Source: Karstenula rhodostoma CBS 690.94 (Eukaryota; Ascomycota; Dothideomycetes; Pleosporales; Didymosphaeriaceae). From it: a DNA stretch of 64,000 bases. Positions 23,101 to 32,203 of the stretch are shown here, piece after piece. The stretch is from the NCBI GenBank assembly GCA_010093485.1, contig MU001497.1, forward strand, positions 1,489,031 to 1,553,030. The letters run 5' to 3'. The notes below the pieces were generated by a model, which saw only the letters and a program-made list of their open reading frames with translations, had not been told where the DNA came from and made no database searches. Both the position numbers and the translations under genes were made by a program. Position 1 is the stretch's first letter. Each line of letters begins with the position of its first letter.

Positions 23101-23589
23101 GGCAGCTTATTCGTCGAATTCGTCCTCATCTCGCAGTTTCCGACCTCAATGCTGTAACCCACGCACGCCACAGTTACCAGAGTGGGCAGGACGCCACGGT
23201 GAGGAGCGTCGGACTCCCCTTTGATTAATTTTAGTCCGTATCTCGACTGCATGCAGCATTTTCGCGCCCAGACGTGAATATCAAGCGAATCCAGATGCCT
23301 GGTCTTGCGCTCGGGCGAACCATGCGGGCTTTGTTCTGGCGCCCGCGTGGGCATCCGCAGACACAACTTCCGACATACAAATACCATGTATACGCCTCGA
23401 GGCCTTGTGTACCCCAGGTTCTCACTTATTTTCTGCTTTTCGGTACAGGAGTACTATCCGTTCTTTTTTCAAACCACGTTCTTTTCAAGAGTCTGAGACT
23501 TATTCGTTCACTCAGTGCTCAACCTGTCTTGCTGACCTGAAGCTGCCGCTCTCTATTCCATATTCTCAGTCAAGCCCGCACCACACACA
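20173..23589. other. Gene-poor stretch, nothing supported
   Basis: 3.4 kb without a gene I can support. ORFs are short, on all frames, with no coherent exon joins, signal peptides or motifs. It could hold regulatory DNA for the flanking receptor and DUF1996 genes, a non-coding transcript, or heavily decayed repeats. Base composition is not strongly AT-rich, so it is not an obvious RIP-degraded block. Confidence 0.5.
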
Positions 23590-25109
23590 ATGCATTCTAA
23601 CATCTTCGCCATTACGGCCGCTTTGGCTGCCACTGCCTCTGCCTTTGACTGCCATGGCCCATACTTCAGCTTCTACAACCGTCATGGCCCTGCTATGAGC
23701 TCGCAGCGACTTGATCCTGCTCTGTTCCCTGGTCAACAGAGTCCTCATATGCACGACTTTGACGGCGGAAACGGTCTCAGCGCTGATGTTTCCTACGAGA
23801 GCTTGCAAGGCTCCGACTGCACCACTGCACGCATCAAGCCAGACAAGAGTTTGTACTGGCGCCCGGCTCTCTACTGGAACGGAAACGGCACTGGCATGTA
23901 TCCCGTACCAAACTCCTTCCTCAAGGTCTACTACAAGTTTGGCGATAATGATAACACAAAAGCCAAAAACATCTCCGAGTTTCCCGAAGACTTTGCCATG
24001 TTGGCCGGCGATCCATTCAGGCGGTCCGAAGACGAGAAGAACGAGGCTGGCATTGATTGGACTTGCATTGGCGAAGACTACTCGAGAATCACGTCCAAGG
24101 GCTTCCCCACTGGGTTCACTTCTTGCGGCCAAGGGTTGACTACTCAGCTCACCTTCCCTGCTTGCTGGAACGGAAACGCGATCGATCCGAAGAACCCAAA
24201 CGCGCACATGGCTTACCCGACTGGTGGCGGCGCTGGCATCGACGCCTGTCCAGAAGATTTCCAAGCTGCCCGCTTCCCAAGCATTTTCATTGAATTCTGG
24301 TGGGACGTCAAGGCCTTCGATGGCCAGTACAGTGCCAACGACAACCCTTGGGTTCTCGCCCAAGGTGACCCAACCGGTCACGGAATGCACGCTGACTTCC
24401 GTAACGGTTGGGCAAAGGGTGTTTTGGCCAAGGCCACCTCTGACGATGGTTACTGCAACTGTGGATGCGGCTGTGGTGACGAGCAGATGAGGGAGTGCTT
24501 TGGCGCTGAGAACGTCAACGACGATAACGATATCTCAACCTGTGCCGCCAAATCGGCCTTCGCTGACGAGGCTGGTGTTGTTGAGAAGCTTCCCGGCTGC
24601 AACCCAATCCAAGCTGGCCCTGGAGAGGCTACGGCTGTTTCTGGACCTGACTGCACCGCCGCTGCTGCTCCAAGTGCTGGCGAAGCCACCTCTGCCGTTG
24701 CGTCCGCCACCAGCGCTGCCGCCTCTGTTATCTCATCCGCTGCGTAAGTCCTACCACCATCCATGTACAGTACGTTTCTGACGTGTCCTGCAGCTCCGAA
24801 GCCATCAGTGCCGTTTCGAGCATTGTTGCTACAATTGCAGACGTCGAGTCGACAATCATCCCTGAGTCTACAGCCAGCCCAACCCCAGCTACGACGTTGG
24901 TGAGCAAGAGCCGCCATGGCCACCACCAATACCACACTGCAGTCCCTGGCAATGCATCTGAGGCTCTTCCGGCGGACGCCGAGAGCAGCGGATGCACCAA
25001 CGCGGCCACTGTCACCGTCACGCCGCCTCCAGTCACCGTGACAGTCACGGCTACAATTTCTGGCCAAGCCGGTTACATAGTGGACAAGAGGCGCCGCAGG
25101 CACAACTAG
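23590..25109 (+). CDS. Secreted DUF1996-domain protein
   Basis: Two exons (23590-24743, 24794-25109; 50-nt intron) encode 489 residues. A signal peptide covers residues 1-18 (IFAITAALAATASA). The DUF1996 domain follows: RLDPALFPGQQSPHMHDFDGG (Pro/His core), SLYWRPALYW, TCGQG-type TSCGQGLTTQLTFPACWNG, and the C-terminal GHGMHADFRNGWAKGVL. Cysteines in CNCGCGCGDEQMREC suggest a disulfide knot. The C-terminal 130 residues are Ala/Ser/Thr/Val-rich, a likely O-glycosylated wall stalk, and end in KRRRRHN rather than a hydrophobic GPI signal. DUF1996 proteins are secreted and common in fungi; some carry WSC domains, this one does not. Molecular function unknown. A long antisense ORF (290 codons at 24450-25322) is a composition shadow. 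Confidence 0.92.
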
Positions 25110-25364
25110 ATGTCGTTGTCTTTGGGGAAAGGGTGAACGAGTGGATGGAACGCATCCCAAAGATGCTTTGTTGTCGACATCCAAGCGTTTTTCGCCGACA
25201 CGTCGCCGTGTTTCACTTCTAGACCTTGTTACGATTTTCATTGTAGATATCTTTTCACTTGCTTGAACGCAAGTTTCGATCACATATGATCGCTTCACTT
25301 CGAATGAGAAATTCTTCTCCAACCACTATCCGGCGGCCGGACTCTGGGTGCCAGGGGAAGAGCA

Positions 25365-25566
25365 TGTTGGATTGTAGCGTCGATCGTGATGAGCGAGAGA
25401 CCGCAGCACATCCCTCCTCGATTTATATACTACGTCTATAACTTATCTCTCTCTATTAGCCTTTAGATTTATCCTATTCTATAGTAGTTAAGTGTTAGGA
25501 TAGTTAAGGCAATAATAATCCTAGAGCTACAGTTATACGTAACTCACCCTACTAATCACCCTAACA
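25365..25566 (-). mobile_element. Copia-type LTR (3' LTR, minus orientation) with adjacent polypurine tract
   Basis: A 202-bp segment that on the minus strand starts TGTTAG and ends CCAACA (TG...CA termini). It contains TATATAAAT (minus strand, near 25421-25430), as an LTR promoter would. On the element side it is preceded by a purine run (CGAGGAGGAGGGAG, complement of 25567-25580) that fits a polypurine tract. Together these indicate the 3' LTR of a copia-like retrotransposon whose body should extend right from 25567. Only about 170 bp of AT-richer sequence follows before the pogo remnant, and no gag-pol ORF is visible, so this is a truncated relic. Confidence 0.6.
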
Positions 25567-25867
25567 CTCCCTCCTCCTCGCGGGCGCCTCCCTATTGTCT
25601 TCCACGACTCCGGGATCCCCACATGCTAACCACCATCATCTTCTTATGGAGCGATAACATCCCCATGGGTTAATCATCTCTAATAAGTATTAGTTGTGAA
25701 ACAATATGTGGTAGAAGGGTTGCATCCGGGGCGCGTCAAGCTAAACCACGAGTGGCATTGCCGAAGGATCATCAAGCTCGTAGACAAGCCGTGCGGATGC
25801 AAGTCCGGCCCGCGATGCGACACCTGCGAAGAACGTGGAGATGAGGAGTGAAAGATCAGGGGTAAGA

Positions 25868-26579
25868 CTAGCAGTGCTTGGTCTCCTGCATTGTGGCGGA
25901 GTTGGTGGGACTGGGCAAATTTGTTTTATGGCGAGGGACACGCGCTCGGATGTGTGGTTGAATCGACCGCACAGAGAGTTTGTTAAGCTTCGTGACGTGG
26001 TTAATATAGGGGCGTATCAGGTTCTTAATCTCCCGGCTATACGGGCGCTTTAACGGCGAGAAGCAGCTAACGTTAAGCGGCTGCAGCAGGTAGGATAAGT
26101 GTGGCAGCATACAGAGCGTATAGATATTCTTCTCCTTGCAGAGCTCTCGAAACTCAAGAGAGTGGTGGCTCTCATGGCCGTCAAGGACGAGCAGCCGACG
26201 CGCCCCAACCCCAACTACCTTGCCCTCTGTATGCTTGATGGAGTGCTTTAGCCACTCAACTCCAATCTTATTAGTTGTCCAGCCGTTGTCGCTAACAGCA
26301 ATAGCCCAGTCGCGTGGAATATCCTCCTCGTACCAGGCAGACAGGTGGTGCTGGCCGGCAAAGACGATGAACGGCGGGATAGCCCAACCAGCAGCGTTGA
26401 TTCCCTGGATCACCGTCGCCCACTCGCGATTGCCTGGCTGGATAGCCTTTGGGCGGCCTCTCCTCTCTGACCCCGTCACGACAAGCTGAGTCATGATCTT
26501 GCCCATAGTAGAGCCAGAGTAATGAAAAGTTAGTGTTGTAGTTAGGCTTAGTAGGGTGGCCGACTCGCTTGTAAAACAC
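25868..26579 (-). pseudogene. Decayed pogo/Fot1-type (Tc1-mariner) DDE transposase fragment
   Basis: The 212-codon ORF (26506-25868) contains the middle of a pogo-family DDE transposase: [37 protein letters not shown], then the second catalytic Asp in [12 protein letters not shown] (codon 26182-26180). The segment expected to carry the third Asp reads LLQPLNVSCFSPLK: the codon at 26074-26072 is AAC, where the family has Asp (LQPLDVG-CFSPLK). Upstream, the expected FDETGF motif with the first Asp is lost to small changes and a frameshift near 26530. The N-terminal DNA-binding HTH half is missing and the C-terminus is scrambled. GAC to AAC is the kind of transition made by repeat-induced point mutation. 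Non-functional. Confidence 0.85.
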
Positions 26580-26885
26580 GTTAACTACAGTAGTATGGTT
26601 TAAATCTATGTTTTTGGGCGTATTCGTGCCTTTAGTGCGTCCGTCGTTGTAAATCTCATTTAAACATCATCTTCTCATGCCAGACCTTGCAGGAGAGTCA
26701 TCACTGCCGATTATGCCTGGTATTATCACCTGGGTATTGGGCAAACTGCCAGAGAAAACCAATTGTAGTATTGAATGATGTATCTATAACAGCGCCAATA
26801 CTGTTCAAAGCAGGCAAGAAGAAAAATATGATTTCGCAGAAGTCCGGCTCCGCTCGATTTACCATATAAACCCTACCATTCTAGC

Positions 26886-29107
26886 TCAAAGAGTCGGCAA
26901 CTTCAAACTCGCCGTCTTGGTCTCAAAACCGCGCAGTGTCGCTAGATCTGCCTTTAAAACATCGATCATCTTGTCGCACTGCTGAATCAGCTGTGTGTCA
27001 ACTGTATACTGCGCTTTATTTGTATCCTTCTTGTTCTCCGTAATATACTGTTTCAGCATTTTTATCGTGATACTGCTGATTTCGAGATCCGTAGTGGCGG
27101 CAGTGATATCTTTCTGTATCTTTGTCTTGATGGCGTCATATTTGGCGGTTTGGAGAGGCTTGCGAGCCTCGTAGGCTGCCTCCAATTCGTCTTCGAGCTT
27201 TTTGCGCTTGGCCTTCAGGCTAGCAATATTCTCGTGTAAGCCTTGTAAGTCGCTCTTCGTCACCCTTCCTAGGTTTCTCTCAAGAAGCCCTTTTTGTGTC
27301 TCTAAGGCGGTCATGGCAGTCTGGTACGAAGCTTTTGTCGCGAGATATCTAACCCTCATCCATTCTCTTCCGTGCTCAGCCATTGTTTCCAGTTGGGCTT
27401 TCATGAAGGCTTCCCATTTTGTGTCGAGGCCCTTGTCCTCTTTCGTGAGTTCGGGAATGTTGCTGAGCTCTTTTTTTACGTTCTCGTATATGTGGACAAG
27501 GCGCTTCTTTACTTCGGGTTCGTTCATGTAGCTGAATACACCGAATATCTGATACAAAAAGGTAAATTAGCCTGATGACATGTGCAACGCTTGAAGAGTA
27601 GGGTTGCCATACCGTGCGGAAGACGGACAGCACTTCATTGGAGTGCCTTGTCCCGATTTCAAAGTCCTTGAGTAGGTTCTCAAATTTCTCAGGATTCATG
27701 TAATTATACGTCTTCCACATTCGCATCTTGAACGTATTGATCTTGCTGTCGCAAAGCACGAAGTCGCCACGATTCTCCGAGGACCCTAGAGCTTGGAACA
27801 CCAAGTCGTTGATAGTTGTCTGATCGCCGAGAGGAGTTCCTTTATGGAGGTCTGTAGCTTTTTTCGGGCGGGCATCTACGGAAACGATACCTGGGACGGT
27901 AAGTGTGCTGAGGTCTTCGTTCCACCATTTCTCGAACCATGCTCCTTCGACCTTATCCGCGCCAGTTTTCTCGATTAAGGTTTCGATGAACATCTTCACG
28001 GTTTGCAGCTATACGGCAGTGTTAGAAGGTTGGTGAACCCCGAGATATAGAAACTGACCTCGATCAAATGCTCGGTCACAAGTTCCTTGTAATTGATGTT
28101 TGTTGGTAACGTTTTGTAAGTGTAGACGGCGATATCGTTGAGCTTTTCAGTTTTCCATTGCACTCGCACCTTGGGTAAATCTTTCCCATCACCGGTGTAT
28201 AGATCGGAATTGCTTGGGTAATCCTGCGAATATAGATCAAGCTTTGACACTCCCTTCACATCAGTCTTGTAGCGGCGTGGTGAACCACGCTTAGCAAGCT
28301 GATCAAACTCGGAGATGTCGACAGAAAACTGTTGTTGACGTTTGACCGGCTTGGTTCCCTTGCCCTTGGTGGTCTTGGTGCCCTTACCACCCTTGCTTTT
28401 GACAGGCGTCTTGATCTTACTCTTGTAGGCCTTATAGGTGTCTTGGACGATGGGTTCAGACTCATCGCTGATTTGACAGTCAACTAACTCGTCGCATACA
28501 TTGATGGCCTTTGTGGGAATAGGAGTGGGTTTGTAGTTACAGACGTCAACCTTCTTGCCGGTGGGCTTTCCCGAAGGCTTCTTCGAAGGGTTCTTGACGG
28601 CTCTTGGGCGTTTGCTCGTTCCTTTGCCCCTAGGCTTTCCGGTCGGTTTAGCAACAGGGCAATAAAGATCAGAGGTAGAACTGGATGCTTTTGAAGTAGT
28701 TTTGCTTGGATTTAGTTTAGGCGTCACGGAGGGGGCCTTGGTGTTCTTTGGCGGCTTGGGCTTCTTTGATGGTTTGGGTTTCGTTGGTGGTTTAGGGTTC
28801 TTTGGCGGGTTGGGATTATTCTTCGGTCGTTTAGGGGTGGTTTTTGAAAGTCTTCTCCCGCCACGACTCTTTGGAGTTCTTCCTCTGGCACGAGAAACAA
28901 GGTTCGGACTGCTAGAGATTCCTTGGTTCCAGGGATCATCGCTGCGCAGTGCCAGATCATCATGACTGAATCTATGTGTAAGCCACGTACAACTCATTCA
29001 TATTCTATGGTAACTTTTACTTACCTTTCCGAAGGAATGTATAGACCTTGCGATATAATCGCTAGACCCAATAGCAGCAAAACATTGCGAAACGAGAAGA
29101 GATGCAT
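26886..29107 (-). CDS. Large secreted Lys/Pro-rich protein of unknown function
   Basis: Four exons (29107-29025, 28971-28059, 28008-27613, 27548-26886) encode 684 residues. A signal peptide spans residues 1-20 (NVLLLLGLAIISQG). Next comes a strongly basic, Pro/Lys-rich repetitive region (residues 50-130, KPPTKPKPSKKPKPPKNTK) and more Lys/Gly/Thr blocks to about 230, including possible dibasic processing sites (VKRQQQ). An ordered region with YKELVTEHLIELQTVKMFIE and NDLVFQALGSSENRGDFVL follows, then a long charged coiled coil (residues 470-650). The middle region resembles C-terminal extensions of some Pezizomycotina GH18 chitinases in my recollection, but no GH18 domain is present. It sits beside transposon remnants, a common setting for fast-evolving secreted proteins. 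I do not recognise a family. Confidence 0.8.
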
Positions 29108-29572
29108 CTCAAATGCTGAAGGAATGTAACAAGGAAAGAAATGGGGAAATTGACAATGATGCTCGTAGGAAAATGAATGAATGAATTCAATATGATCTAA
29201 AGAGTGACCGAAGGTAAAGAACGTGTGGGCTGTAACTGAGGCTTTAGTAGAGATAGAATATCATCTTTAAGTAGGCAGCACCAAACGCAGGTATCCTTCA
29301 GACTCTCGCTGCGCTCAAATCACGAGTATATTCAGCCAAGTCGGTGTTGGGCCAGACATTTGCGGCACAGTCGTTGCTCTCAAATCTTGTAGGCCATCTT
29401 TATAGTTGATTACCCGATATTCGGTAGTAATTGGTCGAAATTTCCGTTCAGTTATTAATGATGCATATCTGAATTCCGCCTGAGCATCGTCAAAGTGCCC
29501 TTAGTTTGCTGCTCTGGTGAGCGGTGGATTCCTCGCAGGTAAGCCGTCAGCCGGGTAATACTAATCAGCCCA
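29108..29572. other. Intergenic region, no gene seen
   Basis: 5' flank of the secreted Lys/Pro-rich gene, AT-richer than its surroundings. No ORF of note and no convincing TATA box on the minus strand. Confidence 0.5.
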
Positions 29573-29737
29573 GAGAGGCGCAACCCCACTTGTCAGGCAA
29601 CAGCGTCCGTTCTCCACTTCTCGCCCCCCTTCGTGTCTCAGGTCGGACACCTTCTGTAACCGGATCATACTAAGAGAGGCGCAACCAACCCCACTTGTCA
29701 GGCAACAGCGTCCGTTCTCCGCTTCTCGCCCCCCTTC
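29573..29737. repeat. Direct repeat of about 60 bp, spacing 101 bp, upstream of a small gene
   Basis: Copy 1 (29573-29632) and copy 2 (29674-29737) share GAGAGGCGCAACC, then CCCCACTTGTCAGGCAACAG, then CGTCCGTTCTCC and CTTCTCGCCCCCCTTC. They differ by one substitution and a 4-bp insertion in copy 2. The second copy ends about 14 bp before a TATAAT sequence, so the duplication lies in a promoter. Confidence 0.9.
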
Positions 29738-29750
29738 CCCTCATCCCGCA

Positions 29751-29756
29751 TATAAT
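29751..29756 (+). promoter_or_regulatory. TATA-like element
   Basis: TATAAT, 57 bp upstream of the ATG at 29808 and just downstream of the duplicated 60-bp block. Confidence 0.4.
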
Positions 29757-29807
29757 CTCAGCTCTCTAGTGAAGAGTAACCTGCAGAGAAAGACACTAGT
29801 CAACACG

Positions 29808-30444
29808 ATGGCTAGTCAAGATATGGTTCGCACGCGCAAATTGCTTGAGGAAGATGCCAACGCAAAATGGGGGTTCATTGTCTACCGCTGCACCTACGAA
29901 AGCGACGATGAGTGGGCGCGCTTCATGCAATACCTCAATACGAGTGTAAGAACTCGATTAGAAAGAGATGGCGATGGCGATTTGTTTGATCGCATCGATT
30001 GGCAAGTACAGGACGATCGGGAGCAATTTGACCGCGCTGGTTCAATCACATTGAGACAGTGAGTACTTTACCACATTCAACATGCAATCAACGTTAATCC
30101 GATTATTTACTTCATCACACTTTAAACAACGTCGATGCACCAAATTAACATTTCCCCTCAGACATTTCACCTCCACCATACTCCCCACCCTCTCGTACCC
30201 TAGCACCGCCCGCCACCAGGCCTTCGTCGCCGTCTACCAGCTCACGCTCAACCGTATTCTCACTATAGCTCCCCCTCCAGAGGAATTCGACACCGATGGC
30301 AGAGGCTTCCTGTCGTTAATTTCGCACGATGAACGCGAAGGATGGTTCAGTATTGGCGTGTCTTATTTGGTGCCTAGAGCGTACACGCTGCTGGATGAAT
30401 GTGGATGGTATAACATCTTCGAAGATGGCGTGGCGTGTCCTTGA
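29808..30444 (+). CDS. Small fungal protein of unknown function
   Basis: Two exons (29808-30058, 30162-30444; 103-nt intron with CCCTCAG acceptor) encode 177 residues. The start MASQDMVRTRK is the downstream of two in-frame ATGs and sits next to the TATA box. The N-terminal half (KWGFIVYRCTYESDDEWARFM, then DLFDRIDWQVQDD) resembles a widespread uncharacterised ascomycete family that begins WG-YVIYRCTY followed by a DW-V-D motif. The C-terminal part (HFTSTILPTLSYPSTARHQ) seems to differ from that family. No signal peptide or membrane segment, so probably intracellular. Function unknown. Confidence 0.65.
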
Positions 30445-30522
30445 GGGGTTAGGGATACATGTAGGTATCTGGGCAAATTTGCAGAAATCGTGGGTGTGTA
30501 GAGCACTGTTTATAGAGCAACT

Positions 30523-30627
30523 ATAACCTTTGAGCTGTTTGAAATATTTGTGTTTTGGCACCCCACCGAGTTCCTTTACTGTGTTTTGCCGCGGCTTGCC
30601 CGAGCGCGCGAAGTATCAAATTTGGGT
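30523..30627 (-). repeat. SINE-like family 2, copy 1, with 12-bp flanking direct repeats
   Basis: A 105-bp insert bounded by exact TATAGAGCAACT repeats (30511-30522 and 30628-30639). Its core at 30555-30623 matches the core at 40149-40217 at 68 of 69 bases. On the minus strand the core begins AAATTTGATACTTC and ends GGTGGGGTGCCAA, followed in this copy only by an A-rich stretch of about 32 bp (AACACAAATATTTCAAAC). It lies in the 3' flank of the small gene ending at 30444. Confidence 0.7.
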
Positions 30628-30991
30628 TATAGAGCAACTGTTGGCATAAGACAGAAATGGATGATAGAAAGTGGCCAGGATGACGGCGTGGTCGGGACTT
30701 GACTAGCACAAGCCTAACGACCTCAGCCTCAGCCTCAGCCGCCTGCACGAAAATAACAACGACTAGGCTGCATCTTGTGCGTAAGAAGACGTTCGCATCC
30801 GACATAAATGCTCAATTGCAATCCACGAACTCATCTCCAGCCCTCCGCTCACGCACCCGTCCCAAAACAGCCACGCGTCCGCTTCACCGCCTGCCCCACA
30901 ACCCCGCGAACGCACCCTCGACGCCAGTGCGCGCTTCGACAACAGAACTGCTGTACCGCATAGCAGAGCCACGCAGAGACACGCAGAGACA

Positions 30992-31614
30992 ATGTCGCTC
31001 CTCACGCCCGTCACCGACGACTCGATGCCGCTCTTCAGCGCTTCCCTCATCTCGCCCGAAGTCCAGTCACAGCTCCCCGAAGGCTACAAAATGCGGCCGC
31101 TGCAGCGAGGCGACTATGCAAAAGGCTTCCTGGATGTGTTGCGCGTGCTGACCACCGTTGGCGACGTCACAGAAGAGGTGTGCAATCGTGCCTTCCCGCG
31201 GCATCCAAGCGGAACGATGGCTGACAGACGTGAACACAGCAATGGAACCAGCGCTACGAGTGGCTCACGCAACACAACGACCAATACTTCATGCTCTCCA
31301 TCCTCGACCCGGCCTCCCGCGTCGTCGGCACCGGCGCCCTCATCGTCGAGCGCAAGTTCATCCACAACCTCGGGCTCGTCGGCCACATCGAAGACATTGC
31401 CGTCGCCAAGGACCAGCAGGGCAAGAAGCTCGGCCTGCGCATCATTCAGGCGCTCGACTTCGTCGCGGAGAAGGTCGGCTGTTACAAGAGCATCTTGGAT
31501 TGCTCCGAGGCGAACGAGGGCTTCTATGTCAAGTGCGGCTTCCGGAGGGCCGGGCTCGAGATGGCGCATTACTACGGCGAGGCAAAGCCGAAGGGCGGAG
31601 CCGCGAAGCAATAG
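30992..31614 (+). CDS. GNA1: Glucosamine-6-phosphate N-acetyltransferase
   Basis: Transfers acetyl from acetyl-CoA to glucosamine-6-phosphate, an essential step to UDP-GlcNAc and thus chitin, N-glycans and GPI anchors. Cytosolic. Exons 30992-31177 and 31240-31614 (62-nt intron) encode 186 residues, the usual length. The GNAT fold is clear: substrate region MRPLQRGDYAKGFLDVLRVLTTVGDVTEE, QWNQRYEWL across the splice, acetyl-CoA-binding motif A (GHIEDIAVAKDQQGKKLGLRII), and ILDCSEANEGFYVKCGF with the conserved Asn-x-x-Phe-Tyr helix that ends GNA1 proteins. The Ala/Lys-rich C-terminus (EAKPKGGAAKQ) is a short extension. Confidence 0.95.
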
Positions 31615-31816
31615 ATGAGCATGGGACGGGGCAGCGTGGAAACAAGGAGAGCCGAGGGAATGCGGCACGGATTTAGAGACGATTTGATAGACTTGGGCAA
31701 GCGGCGTTGCATCAAACACCCGCCAACGAAATAATACATGAAGATTTCTTAACGCTGGAACGGACATCTAGCTCGGGCTTGCGATTTGTCGCCGCGCCGC
31801 TTGCCGCATGAGATTT

Positions 31817-32203
31817 TTATACGTTTCGGTACGGAGGCGGCTCATCAGACGCAGGATCCACGCCTTGCAGCACCACGAACGCAGGAATCTGCCGCTCGTG
31901 GTTCAGCTTCTGGATCTCCTTCCTGATGTGCTTCTTGTCTGCGCGCGCTTCTCTCCGCTCTGCGATCTTCTGCCGAACGCCTCGCCGGACTGGCTCTTCT
32001 GCGACGCTCCGGGCTGGCCCCGGCTCTGCTACAAACGGATGCGCGGGTAGCCTGTTGCACTGTCAGTCCAGACAGCTCGATGTGATAACCATTCAATATC
32101 ACTTACTGTGCTCTACCGCTGCTCGTCCCACTCTTGGCCTTCTGGATTGTCCGCTTTCCAGCATCCACGAGATCAAGATCGATATTGATCCATTGTCGCG
32201 ATT
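31817..32203 (-). CDS. Possible small gene, start unresolved
   Basis: An open frame on the minus strand ends at the TAA at 31819-31817. Joined across a canonical intron (donor GTAAGT at 32106, acceptor CAACAG at 32052), it gives a plausible charged protein end: AKSGTSSGRAQLPAHPF, then a helix rich in Arg/Glu/Lys (RRGVRQKIAERREARADKK), EIQKLNHERQIPAFVVLQ and GVDPASDEPPPYRNV. The clean splice and the Pro/Tyr end suggest real coding sequence. No in-frame ATG precedes it before it runs into the MFS pseudogene, so it may be a 5'-truncated remnant or have an unfound first exon. Family not recognised. Confidence 0.4.

Noticed and set aside
24450..25322. 290-codon minus-strand ORF opposite the DUF1996 gene
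   Set aside because: Lies antisense to a well-supported coding sequence with high GC third positions; no signal peptide, domain or splice structure. Same for 23566-24390.
26886..29107. Naming the secreted protein a chitinase
   Set aside because: No GH18 catalytic motif (DxxDxDxE) present; only the C-terminal region faintly recalls such proteins.
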